Shown here in pieces: positions 1-11,494 of a DNA stretch of 64,000 nt. Source of the stretch: Rallus limicola. Its lineage: Eukaryota; Chordata; Aves; Gruiformes; Rallidae. The stretch spans positions 78,666,520-78,730,519 of the forward strand of contig JAKCOZ010000001.1 of assembly GCA_022605955.1 (NCBI GenBank), read 5' to 3'. The translations under genes and the position numbers were made by a program. Each line of letters begins with the position of its first letter. Within the stretch, counting starts at the first letter, position 1. The notes below the pieces were generated by a model. That model saw only the letters and a program-made list of their open reading frames with translations. It searched no databases and had not been told where the DNA came from.

Positions 1-277
1 ACCACCACCCAGTGCAGGTTCTGTACGTGTAGGAAGGTGTTGGCCAGTCGGGTCAGTTCAGCTTTTTGCACTGGCCGGGTGTAGGTTGGGGTGATAACGA
101 AGATGGTCGGCAAGGTGTCTGACCACGGGGGAGGCCTGGAGTACACATAATTCTGGATGATTTTAGGTGTTGACCCTATGCTTTGCTGCTGTCGAATGCA
201 TGATGGGAAGCCTTCTTCTCTCAGTGCAGATGTACCATTGAGGAGAGCTTTAGAGGTCACGTTCTCATCTGTCTCTT
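1..277 (-). CDS. B3GAT1-like: B3GAT1-like glucuronyltransferase, coding exon 2 (partial, runs off left edge)
   Basis: This exon encodes residues 38-129 of a type II Golgi enzyme of family GT43, which moves glucuronate from UDP-GlcA onto terminal galactose; B3GAT1 makes the HNK-1 precursor. The minus strand reads a stem with sequons at N43 (NVT) and N51 (NGT). A YVYSRPPPWSDTLPTI block follows at about 81-96. The catalytic start, with TPTY at 100-103 and RPVQKAELTRLANT at 105-118, is a hallmark of the family; the Tyr of TPTY lies in the UDP-binding region. The acceptor is a pyrimidine-rich tract ending TTTTGACCCAG before position 277. The exon starts in phase 1 and completes a Lys codon begun in the previous exon. 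The RPPPWSDTLPTI block and LHVxNLHW resemble B3GAT1 more than B3GAT2 or B3GAT3, but the stem is unlike usual B3GAT1. The rest of the enzyme, including the DDD metal site, lies outside the window. Confidence 0.93.
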
Positions 278-606
278 CTGGGTCAAAAGGAAGGAAAGAG
301 AGGAAGAAAAGTGTTAAAGAACTAATCACTGCTGTGCTGCCTCCTCTCCAGGGAGTGGCTGGGGACTCATCTGTCTGCAGTCACTGCTCAGCACATCAGC
401 ATCCTCTCCCCAAAGCCAATCTAAGGTGCATCTTTAATGCACTCTTAAGAATGGTTTGTGTTCCTGCTGTAGGCAAACCCTGAGGAGCCCTTCAGGCAAG
501 TTTGTCTTTGTTTAACCCTTCTCATGAGGGAGCACCTCCTACAGAGGCTTCGCGCCAGCATTCATCACAACCACCAGCACACTGACAGCAGAACTCTTGC
601 ACTTAC
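278..606 (-). other. B3GAT1-like: Intron between coding exons 1 and 2 of the B3GAT1-like gene
   Basis: This is a 329-bp GT-AG intron, read on the minus strand. The donor is AGAA|GTAAGT (GT at 606/605), close to consensus. The acceptor is CCCAG (278-282) behind a long C/T-rich tract. Removing it joins one base of a codon to two bases of the next exon with no frame break, which confirms the model. I see no other feature in it. Confidence 0.9.
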
Positions 607-718
607 TTCTCAGCAGGCTGAGGTAGCGGGTGGTTGGGTACTGATGCCACAAGGTTAAGAGAAGAGCCCATGGCAAAGCGATCAGGAGCGTGGTAAGAAG
701 GTTACGTCTCCTCAGCAT
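607..718 (-). CDS. B3GAT1-like: B3GAT1-like glucuronyltransferase, coding exon 1 (N-terminus)
   Basis: This exon encodes the first 37 residues plus one base. It begins MLRRRNLLTT, a short basic cytosolic tail. A hydrophobic signal anchor follows at about residues 7-23 and includes the LPW motif at 15-17, then LWHQ at 23-26. The same pattern (basic tail, LPW inside the membrane segment, WHQ after it) marks B3GAT1, but many residues differ from the near-invariant vertebrate B3GAT1 start, so a paralogue is likely. I chose the ATG at 718-716 for two reasons: the upstream in-frame reading meets TAG at 754-752, just inside the acceptor, and this ATG begins the homology. A at -3 fits a Kozak context. 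A longer N-terminus, as in one mammalian B3GAT1 isoform, would need a different upstream splice. Confidence 0.92.
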
Positions 719-755
719 GCTGCAGAGAGCTTCCAATGCCCAGGCATCTCTCTAC
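719..755 (-). promoter_or_regulatory. 5' UTR segment with acceptor and a start-overlapping uORF
   Basis: On the minus strand the acceptor CTGTTCTGAAAG (ending at 756) precedes exon sequence from 755, so this is an internal exon and the promoter must lie further right. An upstream ATG at 747-745 opens an 11-codon uORF. Its TGA (714-712) overlaps the main start in the form ATGCTGA, an arrangement that permits termination-reinitiation. The uORF has G at -3 and could damp translation of the enzyme. Use of this acceptor is inferred from sequence only. Confidence 0.65.
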
Positions 756-3700
756 CTTTCAGAACAGAAAAAAATAGAGAGTAAGGCATATGAAGTATCA
801 GTCACTGCAGACATTAGGACAGCGAGTCTGGGGGCCAGACTAACAGACTGAGTTTGACTTGCTTGGAGGGAGGCATGATAAATGTTGGGTCCTGCTCCAG
901 CAAAGCATTTTTCTGAGTATAAGTTTTCAGGGAACCCCATTACTGTTGCAGGCCCAAACCATTATCCATCTGCCCCAGCCAACTCCTGTGCTATTGAATA
1001 GAGGCTTTCATCAATCTATGTTGCTATAAAGAACCTCCCACTGACTCATGATGAACCCACTGTCCTTAGGATTGTTCACGTTGATGATTCTGCAGGCAGA
1101 GAGGACTGTTACTTGACCCCTCTCCACGGTTCATATTATTCCTGACTTTGTGGCAACCATTTAATTAGCTTCTTTTGTAGGGTTTTTTAAAACTGTGTGC
1201 AAGATTTGTGTTCCTGCATTTGCAAGTGGACAAAACCAGAAAATGTCAGGGATCCTCACAATAGCCAGCATCGCTGCCACTCCTGTAGTTTTAATTCATC
1301 CTCCTTATCCACCATCGAGGCAGTCAGTGGTGCATGCTGTCACCTACTATGTTTTCCTTGAAATCCCTGCCTCAGTCATTCCACACTGCTGGCTATGGCT
1401 GCTGGAAGTTTGATTATTCCACATCTTTTTCTACTCCTGGTTTGCAGTGTTTGGTCAATGCAGCATTTAGCTTAAATCACAGACCTCAGAATACTTTAAT
1501 TTCTTAATTGGCATTTCTGCAATGTACATGCTCATGAGATCTGAGGAACTGCAGCAGTTAACATCTGTTTTCGAAGCTCCTTCTATAAGGTGAGAGGAAC
1601 TCAGAAAAATAAAGAGAAATAACGGACAAAAGCATCAGGAATAATCAACAACAGGAGGGTGGTTTATTTACAGAGGGTCCAAGCTACAGCAGTCCTGTGC
1701 TTGGTTTTTCACAATTGTTGAGCATCTCCAGGTCCCACTAGTTGATCTTCTTCATGAGCACTCTCTGGAAATCAGATCCCTGGCTTCTCAAGGTGGCCAT
1801 ACCTTCACCAAAGTATCCAACATTAATGATCAGTTAGGAAAACACAGACTGAAGTACTTGAATGTCTCTTGCAGACCACTTGTTCAGGGACATAACTCAG
1901 CCCTATGTACAGTCATGGTGTGATGAGATCCCAGTCCTGGCTTATTGGCTTGAAAGACCTTTAATAGCCTGCGTGCAGTAAGTCATATAAGTATGAGTTC
2001 TCAGAGGTGACTTCTCAAAGTCCAACATCAAATGGTAGGTTCAAATTGGTTGGCTTTAAATTTCTGCTCTGCTGGGCATTTCCTAGATGTACTGAAGGCT
2101 AGCTGTCAAAAACTAAGGTCCTCAAGGGGATATAGGCACACTGAGTGCAAAGGAGACTCCTTGCTCAGGATCTGGGTCCAGCAGCTCTGTATCTGTCCAG
2201 GGGGGAAGAAGGAATGCCTTGCTTCAGCCTTGGAGAACCATGTGAGATGAAACAAGATGACTGGTCCAGAAGGGCTCTGCTTTGCAGTGACAGCAGCCAC
2301 ATGGTACTCCTGGAAGGTATCAGGGGATATTATTCTAAATCAGTCCTCTGGAAACTTCTTGAGACCTGTCTTTAATTATTTCCCTGACATTTCACCTTGA
2401 GCTCCTGACAAAACAAGGATTATATGACTGCAGGGCTCATCAGTGCCCTACTGCCAATAACTATGAAACCCACTTCAGCCAAATCTGACAGAAGACTAGC
2501 ATGTCTCAGCAAGCCTTCCTCAGGCACGCTGATGCTTACAAGCCCTATTAAGAAAATTGTTGCAGCACAAGCTCCTTTCTTCTTAGACACCAGTGGTACC
2601 ACACTGGAGCAATCCCTGTAAGGGAACCTATCTCCACTACTCCCCAAACTAACCATGACTGGTGATAATCTCTAGTGCTTCTGACCTACTCACACAGGGA
2701 ACACCGAAAGGGGCCAAAGAGCCTGCATTGCCAGGGGTATATGGGAGTGTTTTGGTGATGCTGGCAGGAGCCTCGTGTAGCAAACATACTGGCTTTGCAA
2801 GGTTTTGTTGCTTTCTGGTGGCTGGGTGCTGGGCAGGTACAAGATTTTCTACAAGCCGAAGGTGTAGGTACAGATCTAAGGACCTTAGTAAGCTACAGAT
2901 CTAGGATGGACACAGGGTAGGATAACATTACCCAGGGCAGGGGCTCCTTTCCCTCCAGAAAATCCCTTCTCTTACCAGCACAGCAGCACAGAGCAAAGTT
3001 TCCCATCACTTGGAGCCACAAGAACAGAAAAAGCCACTGGAGAAATCCAGGGAGGGCTCTGCACTTCCCGAAACGGCAGCAGAGACCTAGGTCCAGACAG
3101 GCACAGGCTCGGGGCCATTGCAGCTTCTTGCTTCCCCTGGGATGCTTGCAATTACAGATGTCCCTGTGCTACAGTCAGGCACCCAGTGGGTTGGGTTTTT
3201 TTTCCCTTTAATAAAAGGCCTTAATTATACAGGCACAGCTCCTGTGCACCAGGCCTGCTGCTGCTGCAAACTCAGGTCGCTTCTGGAGGGAAGGAGAGGA
3301 GGTGTCGGCGGTGGCAGCTGCATTACCAGGAGAGCAGAGGAGCATGGATCCGAGTTAGAAGAGCTTTAACAAATTCCCTTTCTAGTTCTTTCTCCTCCTC
3401 CTACTCACAGCCAGCCCTGTTCATGCTTCCTGAACACTGCAGACAAGCGGAGATGCTGCCCATGTGCGCAGCTCTCCTGGTGCTCCTTGCTCATTTCTCT
3501 CTACGTGCACCTTCTCTCGATTGCTTTTCCGAAGCCTACGATGCTGAAGAAGTTAAACCCCACATAAAGCACCAGGTCACATGTGAACCTCACAGAGCAC
3601 TCTGGTTTTAACCCTGTTTTCAGAAAAATCTCTCATGGAATACTTTATTTTCTCTTTAAATCCTTACCTTCTCTCTGCCAGTGCTGCCCCCTGCATCCAT

Positions 3701-4237
3701 CACACTTGTGCTCTCCTCTGTTCCTTTACATCTTTCACCTGTCCTTTCTCAGTCCTTAGGAGTCTCTCTTTTTCCCTGTTTCCAGAACTACAGAAATCCT
3801 CTGGCCCACTAATCATTTTAGCCTTTGTCTTCCCTCCTTCCCCACACAAAAGCCTTTTGCATTGTCTTAATGCCCACCCCACGCGGAATATTTCCCACAA
3901 AGCAGGGCATTAAAGCATTGGCCCAACCCTTTGAAAACACAGCATCAAAACCCAGTCACACGTCAGTGCCTCTAGGTAGCCTGCTGCTGGCCCCAGTAGG
4001 GCTTACAGAGGTACATATTTCTACCTACTTTTTTATAATTAAACAAAGTCCCCTCAGTGGCTCAGATTAATTGCAGGCCTGGCTGGCAGGCATTACTCTG
4101 TGCGTTCTTGGCATGACCAGCTTACCTTCCCTCTGCCTTTAAACCCATACAGAGTAGATCCTATTAAGGGACATTCAAGATCCGAAGAAAATTTTGTGAT
4201 CATCTAAACCCATCTCCAGCGATCATCCCGTAATTCC
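756..4237. other. Noncoding, probable first intron of the B3GAT1-like gene
   Basis: I see no credible exon or recognisable repeat here. All open frames are short, lack splice support and encode low-complexity translations. If the CpG island at 20 kb is the promoter, this is the 3' part of a 19-kb intron. Confidence 0.5.
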
Positions 4238-4340
4238 TGGGTTTAAGCTGTAGAGGGCAGGGACCGTCTCTTAATGTGCCTGTAGAGTCCTGCACTCATC
4301 CCAGCAGGAGCCTTGAGATGCGAATGCAATACAAATATTA
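4238..4340 (+). repeat. Ancient interspersed-repeat tail (SINE/LINE-like)
   Basis: The stretch carries 'gggcagggaccgtctctta', then 'tgtagagtcctgcac' and finally 'aatacaaatatta'. The order 'gagggcagggac...tctta', then 'tacag.gcctagcac', then 'aatacaaata' is a familiar old amniote repeat tail. I recognise the pattern but cannot name the family with certainty. It is strongly diverged. Confidence 0.45.
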
Positions 4341-7300
4341 TCGATTGTATTCTCTTGCTGGCTCTTCTCCTCCCTTGCTATTTCCCCCTGTCCTACCTAT
4401 TCCCCTTTTTCTTCCCTTCTTTTTTTTTCCCCTAGTGTCTCCTGCAGCCCGTTTGTGTTTCACACCCTTAACAACATTAGCTGGATGTTTGATGGATGCT
4501 TTCAATATGCTGCCTGTAGCCTTCTTGAGCTGTTTTCCAATTACACATCCCTCTTCTTAATTTCATCCATCAATCTTCTGTTCTCCATTAAAAAATAAAC
4601 AAACACACACACACACAGAGCACATAGTGGAGTATGGTCAGGACAAAATGTTTCTCATACTACTCCGGTTTCACGCTGCTTTGTCTCAGACTTCTCAATT
4701 CGTGGGATGTGACAGCATCCAGTCTCTGTTTAAGTCCATGTGCTGATCCAAGGGGGCATTAATTCAGGAGAAGAGCATGAGAGAAGCACATGGTGGGAAG
4801 TGCCCAGCCCCAGCTCGGGTGCCCCAGACTGATGCTGAAGAGAAGCAAGATCTGGCTGAGGCTCAGAGCATCATGTGCGACCGATCCCTTCATCTGCTGT
4901 CGACTAATTGCCAAACACAGGGTACAGTTTGCTACAGGCAGGGCAGCTCAGATACTGGGAGAGGGATAAGGATCCCCAGGCTGGAAGACAACCCAGGCAG
5001 CCTCACTGTTCAGGTACAACTGCAAGAAGTCACCTATGTGTCTCTCTCTGAGTTGCCTAGTATTTGGAAAGGACTTGTGTGGGTGAGTGTTAGAGGAAGG
5101 TGAAAGCCAGCGAGAGGCCCAGCTGACTGGGGTCTATACAGCTGACACGAGTTCAGCTGCCTGTGATTTTCCTATCGTCCCATTGAAGAGCTTTTCAATT
5201 TATGTCCTCTTTGATAACTCTGAAACAGTTAGGATCACACAGGCTTTGGTAGCTCTGTTCTGAGGTTTCAGTTCTGCCCTCCACCCGCCTGATTCAGCAT
5301 GAGTTATCATCACATCTCGCCAAAAGTTTTTGCTCTGCAGCCAAGATAATTTTGCAGTCCCTGGTTCAGGGCAGCCAGCCTGCCTGAGCCTGGCCTACAA
5401 GACCCTGAATGTTAGTCCAACCCCAGCCCTGGGACTGTATGTCTGTAGTTTGAGACACAAACTCTAAAGGTCATTATCTTCCCAGAGGGACGCATTTCAG
5501 GGCCTGAATTCTCCCTGGGGAAGATCCCACCATCCAGTGTAAAGCCTTCTCTAAGCAAGCACCCAAAAGAAACTGGTCCTGGCTAATGAGCCAAAAGCTT
5601 CAAGAAACACCCTGTCATCCTGTTTTGTACCATGTTTGCAAAGCCTAACCTTTCAGAACCCTGGTAGGAGAGGGGGGTGTGAGGGGCAGGACTAGAGCAG
5701 AGCTGCCAGCTGGTGCAGGTGACTCTTAATTTCATACTCTGAAACTGTCAGCAGGGTTTTTGTTTTGTTTAGCCTGCGTTTTGCTGCCTCTCCCCATCAG
5801 CCCCTAGCCACCTTGAGGAAGTCCATGCAGATTTTGCAAGTTCCCTAACTCCTGGTGTGGGAGATGTGATGCTGAAGGCAGAACAGGGAGCTTTCAATTA
5901 TTGATGAGAGCGACCTCTCTTTAAACAAGGAATGCATAATTCATGGCAGCGCCGGTATTTGTGGTGATCAGCAACAGCTCTGTCTCTGCTTTGCTGAAAT
6001 CCACAGGAAGCTGCTGTCCCCTCTTCCCTCCCTCCCCCAATTCCCTTGGGGCCATCAGAGCCTTCAGCCAAAACTTCAATACTGTTTAAAATTGAGACAC
6101 ACCAAAGATGCTGCAGCGCTTCCCCTCATCGGGCAGTCTCCTGCCTGTTTGAGATGTGCAGAATAAAGTGGGAGGATGGATTCAAGGAATCACAGAAGTG
6201 GGTGGAATGGGTTATTGCTCTGGGATAAGCAGGGGTAATTACTGTGCAAACACAGCCACAACAGGACATTTCTCATCAGCCGGACTCCACTGACCCTGAG
6301 ACAGGTCTGCAGGAATGGCGTCGATGTAGGACAGAAAGGACAGGCTAGATCTAAAGGACAGTGCCTGAGGGTTCATGTCCAGCTGTACTGCTTGTGGGGG
6401 TGGGAAATGGAAAGGGAAAAGGGAGATTTGTTTTTCTGCTCAATAAGCAGCAGTTCCTCCCTTAAACTCTGCTGGAACTGGGTGGCTGAAAAGCAAAGGA
6501 AAAAAAAAATAGAATTTTTTCCTAGGAAGGTAACTGCCAATGATGGAACAGGGAAGGGAAAGGCTCTTTTCTAAACCCAGAACTGGAACCGTGACCTCCA
6601 AGTAGTATGGGCAATGCAGGCCACTGGCGTGGAAGGGTGCTCTTCTGATAGGGGTTTTAACCATCTCTCTGCTGCAGACCTCGTGAACGGCTCTGGGCAG
6701 GCAGCACCAGCCATCTGAATGAGATGAGTACTTCCCTACTGCTTGTGGGGATGCAAAATTAAACGAGCCCCCTGGAGTGAGAAAAAACTACAGAGAGAAC
6801 TACAAATAATAAAGCAATATGGGGAAGGAACAGCAGAGCTACCAGCAGCTGTGGGGTTTCAAGGTTTGGCCCCATCCATGCTTTGTCACTTGGTGCGCGG
6901 GCTCCTGCAGGGACAACTTCCCGGGGAAGTGAGTCACTCCCAGTGAAACAGCTGCCCTTCCCAAGCCCCCATGCTTCTTCCTCAGATGTAAAGAAAGGCT
7001 TCATCCTCTCCCTGCCAGCTCTGATCCCTTTGCCATATGGGACTGCACTTACTTCAGCCCAGAAACCAGGCTTGTCCTTGGGAGAACGCACCGTGCAACC
7101 CCCACATCCCACTACCGCCCGCACAAACCCAAGTTAAGCATCTTCCTCCAACCTTGGTTCGTAAACAGTTCAGCACAGCGCCTTTCCTGAGAGCATCCTT
7201 ATCCCAGATGTGAGCAGCACGGAGTGGGGGAGGGTGATGTTTTATACAGGGCTTTGTTCCCAAGCTAGGGGAAAAAAAAAAAAGGAAAAATAAAGAACAA

Positions 7301-8240
7301 ACAAACAAACAAAAAACCCAAAGGAAAACAAAAAAGAAATGTTGATGAAACTAATTAAATCTGCTGGCTAGGTCCCATGGGAGCCAATACTTCTGATACG
7401 GCGCGTGGCTCAGGCTGCTATCCCCAGGTAGATCAAGGGTATCCAGGCTATCTGGGCTATCAGCAGGAACACAGATAACCCAGTTCGGATATAGACTAGA
7501 CCTTGAACTTGGCTGCAAAGCCCAGCTATGCAGGAAGCCTTCCAAGGCCTGCAAAAGGAGGTCTGAATCAGGTTATTTTTGATCAGCGCAGACCCAAACG
7601 TCCTTCATGATCGACCCATGCGACCTGTCACTGCCTTTACATCCCTCTGAGCTTTGGCACTGGGTGGGCTGTGACTCAGAGGGATGCAGCCTCCCACCCC
7701 GTCCCAGGTTCTCTGAACCTGCGCTGCAGAGCCATAATCCAGGGGTGCCAGAAATACCCAGAGAAAGATTGGCAGCTCAGAGCCAAACAGATGCAGGAGG
7801 TCCCAAATGTCTCCTGAGAAAGCTGTCTCTCTCCTGAGAGACCTCTCTGCTTGGAGTTATCCTCTATAGAAAAGGAAGTCGGGGGCTTGTTCAATCATCA
7901 ACTTCTCTCCCCAGCTGCCAAGCTCTGGCAGAACCGAGGTCCATTTTAGGCACTGATGACTATTACAGAATGATCATTCCAAAAGTATCAGCGTGAATCA
8001 GCCCCATATCTGCATTATCCAAAAAAGAAAAAGTTAAAAAAAAAAAAAAAAAGCTTTCTGTTTCCCAAGGAGGCAAAATAATTCTAAGGAAGCAAAAACA
8101 ATACCGGCATGTTCTGAAGTATCTGTACATTTCATCCAGAGCTTTCCCTACCGAGTTAACAGCTGATGCCTGTTCAGTAGGAGTGGGAGCTGTCATTTTC
8201 CAGGTTTCTTACAAAAGCAGAAAGGAAAAACCCATAGTAT
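4341..8240. other. Noncoding, probable intronic
   Basis: This interval contains an (AC)n run at about 4600-4616, a possible conserved element at 5880-6000, an A-rich stretch with AAAC repeats at 7271-7337 and a 17-A run at 8036-8052. I see no supported exon or RNA gene. Confidence 0.5.
5880..6000. promoter_or_regulatory. Candidate conserved noncoding element with POU/homeodomain-like sites
   Basis: A cluster of AT-rich sites lies in otherwise GC-neutral DNA. It includes CAATTATTGAT at about 5895-5905 and the 13-mer ATGCATAATTCAT at 5932-5944, which resembles a palindromic POU dimer site. No repeat family is recognisable. Enhancer function is an inference from site content only. Confidence 0.3.
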
Positions 8241-8354
8241 TTGCTTCCAGAACATTTTCAAAGACAGGCATTACTTTTTCAGAGAAAAAGGTGCATTAGG
8301 CATTGTTTGATGGATAATTACATTTCACAGGTGCTTGGTTGGGGGGTAGGGGGT

Positions 8355-8531
8355 GGGTTTGAAAATCACATTGATCACAAGCTCCTTGTAAAGATACAGG
8401 GTCCAAAGGCCCATGCTGTTCCTCTGGTAGAAGCCAGGATGCAGAGATGGGCTTTGATCTTAGCTATGTGTCAATATGACATCAAATGGAGACCTCCAGA
8501 GGAACATGCTATCACTAATACACACTCTTGA
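8355..8531 (+). mobile_element. Ty3/gypsy-type pol fossil, RNase H region
   Basis: The plus frame from about 8359 reads FENHIDHKLLVKIQGPK, then ARMQRWALILAMCQYDI, then RPPEEHA, and ends at TGA at 8529. The spacing DHK-L, then ARxQRWALxL, then Y-x-I, then RPxxEHAxxxxxS is the pattern of the C-terminal half of gypsy-type RNase H (DHK block, QRWAL helix, EHA-ADALS end). Stops follow directly, and the normal Asp near the end is lost. No LTRs or flanking integrase are visible. It is an inactive fragment. Non-gypsy retroviral RNase H is less likely because the QRWAL-type motif is characteristic of gypsy elements. Confidence 0.75.
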
Positions 8532-8885
8532 TTGATTTAGACAGCTTGTATTCCTCCTGACTTTCAAAGACAACGTTGAAATGCTCTTCCCTGCCGGCCT
8601 TCCCAGTTACTCTCAGCGAGGGCAAAAACAACCAAAGGAGAAGCTGCTCTGGATGAAAGGAGCAGAACAGCAATTACACCCTTTAAAATACAGACATAGC
8701 TGAAGGTTTCTACTGTCTCCCCAAAACTTATGGAAACACTGCCTTTTTAATGGCTACACGTGTGTGCCAGCACCCTCAAGAATCAAGAGTCCAGACTCCT
8801 TACTGCCCAGAATGTAATGTGAGCAGAGGATGTGTGTGGTGTATGGACAACTGTCCTGGTTCTGGCCAGGCCAGGCAACAACAAG
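8532..8885. other. Noncoding between pol fossil and tandem duplication
   Basis: No gene is visible. It could hold further decayed gypsy sequence, but I could not align any motif. Confidence 0.4.
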
Positions 8886-8982
8886 CCCCTGGATTTTTTA
8901 TTTGGGAATGTGACCATCGTGCAAACAGCAAATCCCCTGGAACTTTTATTTAGGAATGTGAAGCATTCTGCAAACAGCAAAT
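8886..8982. repeat. Diverged 48-49 bp tandem duplication
   Basis: Copy 1 (8886-8933) and copy 2 (8934-8982) both start with CCCCTGGA, carry TTTTATTT, share GGAATGTGA and end with GCAAACAGCAAAT or its near match. They differ at several central bases and by one indel, so the duplication is not recent. Confidence 0.85.
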
Positions 8983-9499
8983 TTGGGCAGAGCATTTTCA
9001 CGAGTGGCTGCTCCACCAAATAGATGCTGGCCAGCGCTGCTGAGCTGCCACCACGTCATACAGGTGCTGGTTAAGAAAGACGTGAAAAGAGGAGAAATAA
9101 GTGTTTTGGTCTCCTTGATGGATGTTTTTGCTGTCGCAGCTCTCTGAACTGTGTGAAACAGGCTTGCTCCATAACTACCTGAGATGGTCCCAAATGCTAA
9201 TTCTGGTCTCTTCCTCCAGATAAATCATCAGCTCTCATTAGATCTGCCGCTCGCTGTGCAGTGTCCAAGCATTGTGCAGACACTTTTCAAAACAAACGTA
9301 GGCTGGAGAAATAAAGTGGCACCTGGAGAGTTGTCTTTTGCAACAGATATATGTTACGGTCTGCTGCTTGATTTGTACCTTGAATGTCACAGCTGATCTG
9401 TGTGGCTTGGATTCGATTAAAAGAGACACCAGAATGAAAATTAGAGAGTCAGAAAACAACAGGGTTCTCCTGCACCCCGTGTGTGAAACTAAGAGAGGA
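8983..9499. other. Noncoding
   Basis: I see no gene, RNA or repeat that I can support. Confidence 0.4.
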
Positions 9500-9688
9500 A
9501 GAGAGCGAAGGAAAGCACTGGCACAGGCTGCCCAGAGAGGTCGTGGAGTCTCCTTCTCCAGAGACATTCAAACCCCATCTGGATGTGTTCCTGTGTGATT
9601 TAGTCTAGGTGATCGTGCTCTGGCAGGAGCATTGGACTAGGTGATCTTTCAAGGTCCCTTCCAACTCCTAATATTCTGTGATTCTGTG
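9500..9688 (+). mobile_element. CR1 LINE, 3' end fragment
   Basis: The sequence carries GCACTGGCACAGGCTGCCCA, then 'gtggagtctccttctccagagacattcaa', then GGACTAGGTGATCTTTCAAGGTCCCTTCCAA, and ends with two ATTCTGTG 8-mers. This is the diagnostic CR1 3' end, truncated at its 5' side as usual. The long intact match suggests a relatively young copy. Confidence 0.93.
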
Positions 9689-11494
9689 AAGGGGCAGGAA
9701 GGTGATGGCCAGTTTCCTGCTGAGGCTGTCCTGCTGTCCTTCTCTTTCTTAACAGGGAAGTTGTTGACTCTGGACCAGAAGCAGGCACATCCAATTTAGG
9801 TGCCACAGTATGTGAGATCAAGAGACCCATACATGATTCCCACCTTCTCGGAATGCCAAGGGAGCAGTTTGTGTAGTTTGAGCATCAAACTCAAGCGCTG
9901 GCAGAAGATCCTACATCATGAGAGAAGGAAGTTTTTCCTTACAGAAAAAATATGCCGTGGGTGCATTTGGGCAAACAGATGGAGCTGAGGAGCAGCAAAA
10001 GCCAAATGCCCCTTTCTGATGACAATCCAGTCCTACCAGAAAAAAAAGGTGTGGGCTTTGTTGTTTTCTTTTCCAGGTCTTGTGTAGTTAAGCTGGAAGA
10101 GGCTTGTCTGTTGGGAAGAGAAGGAAGGCTGGGGGGTGGGGGTTAAAGGCAGATGAGCACGAAGCACAAGACACAAACTCTGCTCTCCTCAGAGTGCATA
10201 GGGCTGGCTATAGAGCTTGCTTGTATAGGCATCCTTAACTGCACATCAAAACTAACCTGGGCTGAAAGCAGTCTTTGCACATGGTGCCTACAAACTTTCT
10301 CTTGGGAGAAACTTCAGTTTATGCTGTATTGCACTTGTGGGCTGATCTGAGAATTTGTGTGCTTCAGGCTGCTCAAGATCTGGATTGATGCTACCCTCCA
10401 AGCTGGTAAGTTATGTGCTCTGTCTGCCCTGTCTGTCCCTCAAGCTTGGAGTGTGATCTCTGCATCTCTGCACAAATACAAGCAAGAAAATCCTATGAGA
10501 CCCTCCCCAGACCTTACGTCTCCACTCTTGGGGCTGCTGCTGGGGAGTGCTGTCCTTCCTACCTCCCCTTCACCTGCATGGGCTACTGGTTGGCCTTGGG
10601 CAGAACAGCTGAGGGACAGAGACTTCTGGTTGGAGCAGAGGGATGGACTAAGCTCTTTTATGTTTTTGAACCCTTGTCTGCAGTTTGAGAGCCCTTTGAG
10701 CTCACTTCAAAGGCAGATCAGGTTGGCCTGAAACATCAGGGTAAAGCGTAGTCTCTCTCATGGAAACAAGAAATGGGCTGCTGCTCTAAGTCTTAGATGT
10801 GGATCCAGCTCTCTCCTCATGCTGGCAGGAGGAAAACGAGCTCTGGTTATCTAAAAGCTTTGTGAGCATTGAATCCTCGTGTAGGCTCCCTGCAGACAGC
10901 GATGCTGGTGACAGGGGCAGCTGCAGCACAAGAAACCAGGGCTCTAGAAAACTCAGGAATGTCTTAAAAGAGGGGCCTGGTTTGTCCTTACTGGACAATG
11001 AACTCCTGCCCCCGGAGCACACTTCTAGTTGTTTTTCAGTCTTTGTCCTTAGCCAGATCCTGCATGTGACTAGTGAACAGTCTTGTCTTGTCTTTTCTTT
11101 CTTTCTTTCTGCAGTAAACACTCCTTCCTCAACTCGCTCTCTCCCAGCAGAGGGATGCTGGGTGTTACACAAATTGGGCTAACCTTAGGATGATGTTACT
11201 AAGGTTGATCCTACCGCCAACCCTTCCCAAAGTCACACAGGCACACACACCCCCTGCTTCTCTTGCTGGCACATCAGGTCTGCTGTCAACTTTATCTTGT
11301 AAGTGCATCCTCAGTGCGACAGACACTGTGGTGTTCCCGAGCCACAGCAGGGTGAGGCCTCTCTGAGGATGTCAACAACCCAGGCGGGGCATTCCCAGCT
11401 TCCCACACACACGTGCGGGTGCTCCTACTTCCATCCCAACCCAGCTCTGCAAAAAATACACCCGAAGGGTCAGCAACAGTTCGTAGGCAGGGGA
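9689..11494. other. Noncoding, probable intronic
   Basis: No supported exon. A short CTTT-rich stretch occurs at about 11088-11112. Two overlapping antisense open frames near 10790-11180 have no recognisable protein and are probably chance. Confidence 0.4.
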
